Position numbers and translations under genes: made by a program. From assembly GCA_000149265.1 (NCBI GenBank), contig CH001341.1, positions 446,892-510,891 of the forward strand: a stretch of DNA of 64,000 nt, read 5' to 3'. This DNA is from Ciona savignyi. Lineage: Eukaryota > Chordata > Ascidiacea > Phlebobranchia > Cionidae. Positions within the stretch are counted from its first letter, which is position 1. Each line of letters opens with the position of its first letter. Below the pieces are notes generated by a model. The model had not been told where the DNA came from. It ran no database searches and saw nothing but the letters and a program-made list of their open reading frames with translations. This document shows positions 15,501 to 28,000 of the stretch, piece after piece.

Positions 15501-18500
15501 GTTAGTATATTACCTCTATTGTTTATATTTTTGTTGATTAGTAATTTACAATCTCTACTGAGTCTTTTTAGACTGAATGTGGAATTGAGGTATTTTAATT
15601 CACGTTGGGATAAAATTTTCCTGTCATACATGATTAATTTAACCATACCAACATAACAATGGACGTTGTTGTCAACAGTTTCAAAATTTGGTTTATTTAT
15701 TTTACCAAGGTTTGATTTTCAAAAATGGTTTTCACCATAAATATAAAAATGTTCTGATTCTTTTGGTAAACCCCATTTAAACGGCACTTAGACTTAGATT
15801 AATGAACATTTAATACCAATAAACAGGTTATATTATGCTGTTGTTGGGTTTGTAATATTTACATATTGTTCGACAGATTAGTCTAGTGGTTAAGTGCGTC
15901 GCATTTCAGCCGAAGGGTTGCAGGTACCAAACTGGTCGCTAGCTAGTCGGTTGTTTCCTTGGGCAAGGCACTTAACAGAAATTGCCTAAACCCAGCGGAT
16001 TAATGAGTTCTACCAAATTGAAGGAATGTGTCTCTCATCCGCAACACACTGCAATAGCTCTGTTAACCCGACGGTGGTCATGAGTTAATCTGACGATTGC
16101 CCGTGTGTTAACTGCCTTGGTTTTCCCACTCACTAGGATAAACATGAATATCATATCCTATCTTATTTTTAATTTTTTTCAGACTGAAACAGCTAGTCAC
16201 GGAATTCAAGCAAGGCCTTCCACTGATCGCAGCATTGCGCAACACATCATTGAAGCAGAGACATTGGGAGGAAATACAATATGCCATTGGACGATCTTTA
16301 ACCAGAGATGCAACTCTTACTCTTGGTGATTTGCTCAAATGGAGGGTAAGTTATTTGCTGATATGTTGGAATGTTTATGTTTATCCTTATCAATGGGAAA
16401 ATGCAGGGAGAGTTAACACACAAGAAATTATACAATGACCTCATGTTTACTCGGGTAACCCGACAGTGGGCATGAGGTGATCTGACGATTACCCGTATGT
16501 TGCCCCTTGCATTTTCTCATTCACGGGTATAAACATAAATATCCTATCCTAACCTATTCTTAGCAGAACCCATTAACCCACTGTGTCTTGCCCAACGACA
16601 CAAACAACTAGCTCCGACCAGTTTCGCACCTTCAACTTTTGGTTAAAAGACGACTCACTAAAAAAACTTCCAAAAAAATTAAAAACTCATTCGTTCTCTT
16701 TTGTTTGTAGTTGTTTCAACATAGAGATCTCATAATGGAAATATCAACTCGAGCAACAAATGAAGCAACATTGCTAACGATGCTTAACAAGTTGATCAAC
16801 ACTTGGCAAACTACGGATTTCAAGTAAATTTTTTATGAAATATTAATTGTCCGATTAAAATTCTGGTGAAAACTAAATATTTGCGGGTTATATAACATGT
16901 ATGTCTCAATTATACAACGAACTACAATAGCTTCGGTAACCCGACGGTGGGCGCGAGGTGATCTGACGATTGCCCATGTGTTAACCCCCTTGGTTTTCCC
17001 ATTCACGAGGATAAACATGAATATCCTATCCTGTCTTATCCGCTGGGTTCAGGTAGTGTCCGTAAAGTGCCTTGCCCAAGGACACAACCGACTAGCTGGA
17101 CACCAGTTTCGCGAAAGGCGACACACTTAACAGCCAAAATAACCGATCGGACAGTTAAGACTGAACAGTTAAGACGGCACATTTCTCCACATAGGTTGGT
17201 AGCCCACACCTCTGGACCTCAGAATGTTATGATCGTATCAACCGCTGAAGAGATTTGGAACCAATTAGAAGAATCGCAAATGACGATAGCAACTATCAAA
17301 GGATCAAGATACGTTACTCCAATTAAGGTAAGAAACCAAATTATTGTGTTGTTTCAATTTCAACTTTTATTTTATTAATTTATTGCTTTTTTTATGCGTG
17401 TTCTAACGACTGTCGTTTTGCCGTTTTTTCCCATTTTTATTGTAAAAAAACAAAAAATAAACTAAACTAAACAATTTAAACTAGATGTTAAAGACGTTTA
17501 ATACGAAGGTATTTTAATTTTAAATATCATGGCATTAAACTCGATGTACAATTTATTGCAATTTCCTGTGGTTTAATTAATGTTTGCAACTTAAAAGAAC
17601 GTCATTTAAAATGGCACTGTAAGAATTGTTATATCACGGGGTTTTTATATTTAAAATGTCATATTTAAGACTTGTATATTCTGTCATAATAACTTGTATT
17701 TCAAAACTGGTACGTGCACAAATAAAAAAATAACCGATTATTAAATCCAAACCTATAATTTTTTTACGTTTAATTTTGCTTATATCGTCCCTAAGATCTT
17801 TTTATATACTTGGTATATGTATCGGTTGCATTTTTAGCTATAGTGCTTAAGGAACCTTCGTATAACGGCGGCAACACACTATACGTTCCATTGGTTAAGA
17901 GTAAAAAAAAAGGCACACGTACGCTAATAATTAAAGGCACAATGGTAAAATGGCCCTTTACCAAACACCCTTTAACTTCAAAAATTCCTTAAAACCAAGT
18001 TTTTGAGTAGCTGTTTATAGTTTGGCCTAATTTTTTTATTTGGCTGTAGTTCATGAAATTAAAATAAAGCAAAATCATTCCAAAAACGTAAGCGTTTGTT
18101 CTCTCTCTCGCGCGCTCTCATTTTGTTAACGTTAGAAAAAGGTATCGCCTTGCGACTCGTTGTGACGTCACGGAAATAATTTGCATAATGTAGAACGAAT
18201 TTAAAACGTATTTTTGTCAGGTGTTAATTTTCTTATAAAGACAAGGTTATTTAAGTAACTTAACAATGATTATGCAATAAATACAACGAGTTCATGTATA
18301 TGGAATGACTGCTTTATTTAAAATTTTATAATTCAATTTAATGAGAGAGATTATACGAATAATCAATATTGCGGTAAACAGGAGAGGATTTCTGTAATAC
18401 TAGGCCTTCCAAAAATTTTACCAAATCATACTTACCTGACGAGGACCATACTGGGTTCTATTTGAATAAGGTAAGAGAATTTTTTCCTTGCCTTATTCAT

Positions 18501-18950
18501 TAGGTGAACGGTGCATAAATTCACTCTGCCCTGTTGTTCACGTTACTTCGGTAAGGTGCAACTCGATGGGCTAGGTCTGAGCTGCGGAATCGCATCACCC
18601 TGTGGTAGTGCGGTTAACCAGCGCTGCCTCCAGCTACCCACTGGAGGGCGTGAATTTAGGTGTCGGGATACCTTAAGCAATAGAACCCCTCCCTACGTGG
18701 CTTGCACGCTGTGGAGAGATGCCTGCGAAGGGCGTCTTTTCCAGCACCCACATCCTAGGGATACCCAGCCCCCCTCCCTACGTGGCTTGCACGCTGTGGA
18801 GAGATGCCTGCGAAAGGTGTCTCTTTACAGCAACCACATACTAGGGAAACCTCCCCCAGTGGATTAATTTTCACATTGCACGAGGGGATCGGCCTAAGGC
18901 CACCAACTCGCACTAAGTGCACAATTTTGCTTTTTTTTTGGCTAACCACC

Positions 18951-18991
<41 letters not shown>

Positions 18992-19042
18992 AGGCAGCCA
19001 GTGGGTCCAGGGCGAGGCTTTGCCATTGCACTTCGGCTTAGC

Positions 19043-19077
<35 letters not shown>

Positions 19078-22000
19078 GTCGTATAATTTCTGGTAGTGGG
19101 GACTGCGTTCGCGCTATCCCCGTCCTATACATTAATCCTTCTCTTAAATAATTACAAATTTAAGCTAGTTAAATTATTCTTTTTTTATTTTTCTATTACT
19201 TCTTAATGTAGTGCGTGTTTACGTATTCCTGACCACGATTAGGTTATAATATTAAGCATTAACAACTATAATAAAAGTGACTTCAGTTTAGAATATAGAA
19301 TTAAACCTGTAATCTCATTGTTATGGCTTTTGTACTTTTGGCTTATCAATGCTCAAACAGTGTATTTTAACATAGAAACATTTTGATTACAGAAAGTTCT
19401 ATAGGATAGGGTATTTATGTTTGTTCCTGTGGATTGGAAAACCAAGGGTGTTAACACACGCGCCCACCGTCGGGTTACTGGAGCTATTGCAGTGTGTTGT
19501 ATATAATAGACACGTTCCTTCAATTTGGTAGAACCCAATTATCCGCTGGTTCAGGCAATGTCCGTAAAGTGCCTTGCCCAAGGACACAACGACTAGCTAG
19601 CAACCAGTTTCGAAGCTGCAACCGCTTGGTTGAAAAGCATTGCACTAAACCACCAGACTAACCGGTTGGACAAGTTGACGGGCCAATAATTTTGGGAAAT
19701 TCTCACAAATGATTTCCCACAACAGCCATAGACACAAATGACACACTAATACGTCCAAGTTAATGATATTAAACCTGTAATCTCATTGTTATGGCTTTTG
19801 TACTTTTGGCGTATTAATGCTCAACCAGTGTATTTTAATATTGGTTATTAAAGTCAGCAATCTAATCCTTCGCTAAAATTTACCTAAATTGCATAGAAAC
19901 CAGTATCTTTAATACAGATACAGACAGTCAGTGGAAATTTGGCGTTTTTAATGTTTTGTGACTCAGTTAGGCAATCACACATGATTTGAAAATTAATGTT
20001 TTATCAATGCATGGTTACACACCAGGGACATTTTGTGATTTTCTTAATTTATAATTTTACGAAACAATATAATAAAATCGAAACATATGTAGATGAGTCA
20101 TAAAATATAATGGTCTCCCAGGGTCAAGTAGAGGATTGGGAGAGAAGGTTGATGTTGTTCTCTCGAACGCTCGACGAATGGATGCAATGCCAGAGGAACT
20201 GGTTGTACTTGGAACCAGTGTTCACGACGATTGACATTCAACGGCAACTACCCACCGAATCGCAGTTATTTTCACAGGTATTTATAGTTTTTTTAATAGC
20301 CATTATTTTAACATGGAATTTTCATTACATGTTAAAATCTCGTCTTTTCCTGTTCCTGTGTCGTGATTTGATTCGTTAGCCATTTAACAAAAATGAATAT
20401 AACTAAACTAAATGTAGCTTTGGGAATTATCCTGTGTTGTGGAAAATCAAGACACTTCTGTTTAATTTTGGTGGAACCCACCAATTCAGGTTTAGACAGT
20501 GTCCGCCCGCTAAGTGCCTCGCCCAAAGACACAACCGAATCACTAGCGACTAGTTTAGGATAGGATAGGATAGAATATTCATCTTTATCCCCAAGAATGG
20601 GAAAACCAAGGGGGTTATCACACGAGCAATCGTCAGATTACCTCGCGCCCATCGTCGGGTTACCAGAGCTATTTCAGTATGTTGTGTATGATAGACATGT
20701 TCCTTCAATTTGGTAGAACCCATTAATCCGCTGGGTTCAGGCAATGTCCGTAAAGTGCCTTGCCCAAGGACACAACCGGCTAGCTATCGACCAGTTTCGC
20801 ACCTGCAACCTTTCGATTGAAAGGCGACGCACTTAACCGCTAGACTAACCGGGCGGGCTCCACTAGTTTCGATCCAGCAAGTCTTCGGTTGAAAGACGAC
20901 GCACTAACCCACCAAGCTAATCTGTAGGACATAATGCCAATAAAAAGACTCACATCGAATGTTTTTACTCGAGGGCCGTTATGTTAGGATAGCATCTTCA
21001 TGTTTATCACTGTGAATGGAAAAACACAAGAAGCGGGAATTCGTCATAATGTTTCACAATCAATCACAAATTTCCTACGAAGGTTGACAAATCCTGGCGG
21101 GAAATAATGAGAAGAACAGAGGACCGACCGAATGCTCTGAGAGCTGCTACTGGACCTGGAGTGTTGGAGTCGCTACAGTTGTGCAACTCAAATCTTGAAA
21201 AGATACAAAAGTGCTTAGAGGTAACTTTTAATATGACAATTGTTGCAGGTTATTGAGATTCTTTGTCTGGGTGCCAGAAAAGCAGGTGATTTTACTGAAA
21301 ACCAACAAAATGGCAGAAACTGTTCACAAATGCGTAAAACAGCATTCTTTAATGAGTAATTGTTAATTTCCTTAAGGAAGCTCTTCTAAGTAGATAACCA
21401 AGAAATAACATAAGATAAGAAAGAGTTTTTAAACGAATATACCCACTGTTGGGTTATTTATTCGCGGATTACTTGAATTTAGTCAGATTATTTGCGGATA
21501 TGTAAAAGAGCTTTATTAATGGGAGTAATCCTATATTTTCACGTGCCCACTGTTGATTTATTTGCCCTCCCTATAAACGAATTTTTTTACAAGATTACTT
21601 GGAATTTAGTCAGATTATTTGCGAATATGTAAAGGAGCTTTATAAATGGGAGTAATCCTATATTTCTACTTGCCCGATGTTGATTTATTTGTCCTCCCTA
21701 TACACTAATTGTATTACAGGATTACTTGGAATTGAAACGACTTGCGTTTCCACGGTTCTACTTTCTTAGTAACGACGAGTTACTCAGTGTTCTCTCACAC
21801 GGGAGAGAACCAGTCAGTATACAGCCCCATCTAGTTAAATGTTTCGCCAACATAAAGTACCTCGATATTAGAGGGGGGAGTTCCAAAGCACCCAACACTG
21901 TACATGCAATGATATCTGCAGAAGGCGAAACAGTGGCAATGCCTAAGTATGTGGTGGTATTTGCAATATATTTCATATTTATTTAAATTTAAACAAAATA

Positions 22001-25000
22001 ATTGTTATACTATATTCTAAATATGCTCTCCCAATATACTAGTACCTATACTGCAGATATATTGGGTACCTATACTGCACATATATACATATATTGGACA
22101 TATATATATACACTAAACTATATTGTAAGTACTATGGTGTATTTTTGATGGCGGATTCTTCAGAAACGTGCGAGCACGAGGGTCTGTAGAGAATTGGTTG
22201 TCATCCGTCGAAGGAGCTATGATCGATACCGTGCGTAAACATCTTCGAATGGCTCTTCTCACCTGGACCCACGACCCAAACGCACTCGTGGATTGGATGC
22301 TTAAATACCCGGGACAAGTTGTATTGACTGTGGTGAGTATTTTCTATTTGTTGTTGCACTGGAGTAGGGGTAAGGCATCGGAATGAGGGTAAGGCATCGG
22401 AATGGGGGTAAGGCATCGGAATGAGGGTAAGGCATCGGAATGGGGGTAAGGCAGAGGAATGGGGAATNNNNNNNNNNNNNNNNNNNNNNNNNNNNNNNNN
22501 NNNNNNNNNNNNNNNNNNNNNNNNNNNNNNNNNNNNNNNNNNNNNNNNNNNNNNNNNNNNNNNNNNNACTATTAAATGAATAATGATAAATTTTCATGGT
22601 TATGTAAGGAAACATTATTAAATGAATAAATATCTAGTGTTTTAATGGATATGTAAGGGAACACTATTAAATGTATAATTGTCAAGTTTTTATGGTTATG
22701 TAAGGAAACATTATTAAATGAATAAATATCTAGTGTTTTAATGGATATGTAAGGGAACACTATTAAATGTATAATTGTCAAGTTTTTATGGTTATGTAAG
22801 GAAACATTATTAAATCAATAAATATCTAGTGTTTTAATGGTTATGTAAGGGAACATTATTAAATGTATAATTGTCAAGTTTTTATGGTTATGTAAGGAAA
22901 CATTATTAAATCAATAAATATCTAGTGTTTTAATGGATATGTAAGGGAACACTATTAAATGTATAATTGTCAAGTTTTTATGGTTATGTAAGGAAACATT
23001 ATTAAATCAATAAATATCTAGTGTTTTAATGGTTATGTAAGGGAACATTATTAAATGTATAATTGTCAAGTTTTTATGGTTATGTAAGGAAACATTATTA
23101 AATGAATAAATATCTAGTGTTTTAATGGTTATGTAAGGGAACATTATTAAATGTATAATTGTCAAGTTTTTATGGTTATGTAAGGAAACATTATTAAATG
23201 AATAAATATCTAGTGTTTTAATGGTTATGTAAGGGAACATTATTAAATGGGTAATCATCAGGCTTTACATGGCCTGTGTTTGGTTATATGAGGCATTTTG
23301 TCAGGTTTACTTTGAGTTGGCATGTTAAAATCAGAGCTTAGTATATTAACAAGGTGTTAAAGTTAAAAGACCAGCAAATGTTAGATTTTTGTATCCACAG
23401 TCATGTTACCAGAAACATTGTGTAAGTTAGGATAGGAATAGAGTATTCATGTTTATCCCCTTGAATAGGAAACACAAGGGGGTTATCACACAAGCAATTG
23501 TCAGATTACCTCGCGCCCACCGTCAAACATTCCTTCCGCTGGGTTTGGGCAATTTCTGTTAAGTGCCTTGCCCAAGGACACAACTAGCTAGCGACTGTTT
23601 CGAATCTGCAACCCTTCCGTTGAAAGGCTTTGCACTAAACTGCTAGACTAACCGATCGGACAAAAAGAATGGGATAAACCCTGAGGATTAGAATATACAA
23701 GGGTCGTAAGAACATAGGCAAATGTCAAATTATGTCGAGCCCACCCTTATATTTAGGTATTTAACCTTCAACTTATGTGACCAGTTAAACTTCGGTCAGT
23801 TAAATTTATTTTATTTTTTAAAAGTTATTAGTCAGATTACCAGTTACTCTCAAAGATTAACTAGATAAAAATAAACAATTGACTTTACTAATTTATTTCT
23901 CTTTCTTAATAGACAATAATAGATACCGTTATTAAGTAAACTATAAGAAAGAGGAAAAGATGGAAAAACAATATTCATTTAAACATGTTAATAAAAATAA
24001 AGAAACAGAAAATAATACGTATTACTAAATGGCCACTCCAGCCAGAAAACATATTCAAAAGTTTTTTGCTCCTACGATTCCCAAATAATAATAAGATTTC
24101 CAACAGGCCCAAATAATGTTCAACAAAGAAGTGACCAAGGCTTTATCAACTGAGACTCCAGAAGCAGAGCTACAAAGAACTCACCAAGATTTTATCAACA
24201 TTTTAAATGTTTTATCAGGTATGGAAACAACTTAGTTTATTATGTTAAATAATCTTTGTGCTATATTTGACAGTTGTATCTGTTAGGTGTTATCTGAAAC
24301 TGCTCTATCTAATTTGTTTCATTTAAGCTCTTTATACTATTATCAAATCAAAAAAATATGGAGAAAATCGCAAAATTAATTATTTCACCTAAGATACAGA
24401 ATAGGATAGGATATCACATTTAACATCATGTCTACCATCATGTTACCGGAGAATAGTGTGTTGTACATGGTTAAGAAGTTCCATTAAGTTTGAGTAAAAG
24501 CCAAATATTAATTAAATTGAGATGATAGTGGCTAATCACTTAACACAAATGACTCCCCAGCCAATGGTTTCAATACAATTGTTAAGCTTACCACATGGTA
24601 CACATCTTCACCACCCACACTAAAAACCACCAAAGTGTTTAACCTTTTATCTACACACAGGCAGTGTTTCCAGACACCATGCAGTTGCTCACCAATATTT
24701 TACACTGGAAGCACTGATAATCATCTACGTGCACATTCGTGACATTATCGCTGACTTAATCAAACTGAAAGTAACATCCCCACAAGATTTCCAGTGGACA
24801 AGGTATAACAAAACTATTGTATTAATTCTGTTCATATTATAAGTGAGCCCTATATAAGGTAAAACATGACTATAAAATTAATTGTGTTCTTTTAAAAAGT
24901 AAGTCTTATATTAGGTTTAACAAAACTATTATATGAGTTGTGTTCATTTAAAATTAAGCCTCATATAAGTTATAACAAAACTATTGTATTAATTGTGTTC

Positions 25001-28000
25001 ATATAATAAATAAATTGTATATAAGGATTATTACAAAAATATTGAATAATTGTGTTTATTTAATAAATAAGTCATATATAAGGTATAACATAACTATTAA
25101 ATTAATTGTGTTCATTTAAAAATGAGTTATATGAGATGTATAACAAAACTATTGTATTAAATTGTGTTATAATGTGAAACCACTGGGGTTGTACTTTATA
25201 CTATTTTGTTAACCTTAAACCACTAAGGATAAAATGGCAGCAAAAGAAATTCATAGTTTCAAAAGTTTATAGCTAAAGTTGTACAATATACATGTATACA
25301 AGCAAAGAACTGTCAAATAATCGGTGCCACATTCAACTAATGGGTGCCACATTAAAATAATTTGGTGCCACATTTCCCAGACAACTGCTGTACGAATGGC
25401 AGGACGCCTCCAACATGTGCAAAGTGGTGCAGGCGGAAGCGAGGTTCACGTACGGGTGCGAGTACATCGGGTGCGCCTCCCGTCTCGTCATCACCCCCCT
25501 CACCGATCGATGCTTCCTCACCCTCACCGGGGCCCTCAATCTTCACTTAGGGGGTTCCCCTGCTGGCCCAGCGGGAACGGGAAAGTCGGAGACAGTGAAG
25601 GACCTCGCAAAAGTAAGTTTTTTTTCGGGGAGTGGGGGTAATTTCATCGCAAAAGTAATTTTTTGGTCATTTTTATGGTGGGGGTGGTGGGTAATGGCAT
25701 TGCAGTAGTTTTTTGGCGGGTTGGGTTTAATTTCATTGCAAAATTAAGTTGTTTAAGGGGTGTGAGGTAAATTAAACATTTTTCTAGATAATGGGAAAGC
25801 AATGCGTTGTGTTTAACTGCTCTGAAGGAATCGATTTCAAGGTAAGTTAATCTGGTTTTAATTTTGTTTTTACCACTGATATTGTTTAGTGATTGTGTGT
25901 TCTAATTAATTTAAAGCTTGGTATTCAAAATTTCACTACCTTTATGCTAGATGTATTGCAACAGAAATACTTCACTTTTTTTTGCAGATATTTTAGCAAT
26001 GATATAGAAACAGCATTATAGCGATAAGCAATAATAGATGTGTGTTTTGTATCAAGGTGAATGGGAAACATTGAAGAATTTTCAATGGTTGTAGTCTGAT
26101 AACTTGAAGTTGTTAAAGTGAAGTGAAGTTGTCAAAGCTATTTCAATGTGTTATATATTACTGAAAGGTTACCCCTTTTTATTTCAACCCATTATTACGG
26201 CTAAATTTATGTAATGTTACTAAATTCCCTATCCAAGAACAAAACTAACTGACTGGTTTTGACCCTGGTACGTTTTAAGTCAACCCATTATTTCAGTTTT
26301 TTCAACCCATTTTTAGTTGCTACTTTTTAGTTCAACCCATTAATACAATAAAATCGGGCAATATAGGAAAATGCATTGTCCACAGCTGGTTTCAAACCTG
26401 CATCCCTTTAGCTCAATGACGATGCACATACCCTCTTTTATAAAAACCACCATCATTATTTCCCTCAGATGACTGGTCAGTTCTTCAGTGGGTTATCACA
26501 GTCTGGTGCATGGTGTTGTTTTGATGAGTTCAACAGGATAGATGTTGAGGTGTTGAGTGTAATTGCCTCTCAGGTTCATTCAATTAAAGCGGCAATGGAC
26601 GCTCAAGTAATCAGGTAATGTATTGGAGAAGATAGCCTAAAACACCGGTTCTCAATCTATTTGACATCGTGGCGTAACCAAGACCAATTACGATTGCGAA
26701 CGGGCGCACCTTGCATGAAAAGTCAAAACAATATGCTAAATACTTAAAACGTTACAATGAAAAAGAACGAACTGGACACTAACCATTTAGTAGTTTATGA
26801 TCTATGCACCTTTTGTCGTAAATTTACGAAATGCAAGTGTGACGCACCTAGCTAACCCCTGCGGCGCACTATTTAAGAAACACTGGCCTAGAAGATAGCC
26901 ACAAATTATTACAAGCATTTAGTTAAGGATTTTTTAATTCCACTTTTGTATTTTAGATTAGTATATTTTTTGTTTTCACAATAAAAACATGCTACAGGAC
27001 CTTCCATTGAAAATAGGAAACAGGAAAAAAGACTTTGCCTCATGCGATTGCTATAAACCTATTTCATTACAATCATTACATCATGCCATATTACCTGACT
27101 TAAATTAATATGTATGTTTTACAATGTTAAGTATAAATGGTTTGTGTTCCAGAAATGTTTTTTAAATAAAACTTTATGTCCTAATGATACAGTTACAAAT
27201 ATACTGTTTGCAATTTGCAAGTTTCCTTATGCAAGGCACTCAATAGATGTTTATTAAACACATTCAATCATTTGGTTTAATTTACATATATCAAAGTAAA
27301 CAGCTTTGCTTATGATAGCCTAGTGTTCTAACAAACACATTTGAGGTATAACGTTCCCTATATTTTACTATTTATCGTAATAAACCTTAATGTCCTGTTT
27401 TCACTAACCATTTTATTTTTTTTTGCCTCTTTTATTTTATTCGTTTAGATCAATCTTTTATTTTGGATCGTTAGCTCGATTATGGCATTATAAGTCTGCC
27501 CATTTAAATGTTTTTCGATCAAAACCAGTTCTTTAGACGTTTTTATCCTCGAGCACCTAGTGGAAATGGTCTGAACACAGTGGATTAGTTAGTTGTAAAA
27601 TTGAAGAAATATCTTATTAATATACAGCCCGCTGCAATAGATCTTGTAACCAGGCGGTGACAAATCTAATGATTACCAGTGTCATAAATACCCCTAGCAT
27701 TTAGAGTGATAAACGCCACAATTGCGTTTTCTAGTGGGATAAACGCCCCTTGCGCTTTCCCATTACCAAAGCTAAACATCCAATAAATCCTTTTCATTTT
27801 ATCCTCAGGTTCATGTTTGAAGGGAGAGAAATCAAACTAAACGCGTCATGCGCCTATTTCATCACCATGAACCCAGGCTACCTGGGTCGTGTGGAACTTC
27901 CTGACAATTTAAAGTCGTTATTCAGACCAGTGGCCATGATGGTACCAGACTACGCTCTCATAACTGAGATTATTCTGTTTTCCGAGGGATTTCAGGAAGC

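Larger units (their letters stand above)
18428..19123 (+). ncRNA. U1 snRNA gene split by an insert
   Basis: Two segments together make a U1 snRNA: 18428-18454/55 (ATACTTACCTG, which pairs with 5' splice sites, then GGACCATACTGG) and 18987-19123 (GATCAGGCAG loop, CCAGTGGGTCC, CCAGGGCGAGGCTT, CCATTGCACTTCGGCT, CCCCAAATGTGGG, a Sm-like AATTTCTGG at 19084-19092, and a terminal hairpin GACTGCGTTCGCGC). GGACC/GGTCC and ACTGG/CCAGT re-form stem I when the middle is removed, so the insert sits at the base of the U1-70K-binding loop. As it stands it is probably a pseudogene. Both halves otherwise look well preserved, so the insertion may be recent. Confidence 0.9.

Noticed and set aside
16833-17130. 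Small frames on both strands such as the ones through [17 protein letters not shown]
   Set aside because: The same peptide recurs wherever the SINE occurs (for example 4401, 20550, 40769, 61049); they are SINE translations, not genes.
18511-18867. 118-codon frame on + inside the SL-headed insert
   Set aside because: GC-rich sequence gives open frames by chance; the internal duplication is read in different frames and no known domain appears.
18455-18986. Interpretation as a retrocopy of a trans-spliced mRNA
   Set aside because: Sequence after the leader is the intron-like part of SL RNA (GTAAGAG and its hairpin), so no trans-splicing had occurred.
22568-23258. Possible CRISPR-like array (regular repeats)
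   Set aside because: Units are contiguous tandem repeats without unique spacers, in a eukaryotic intron.
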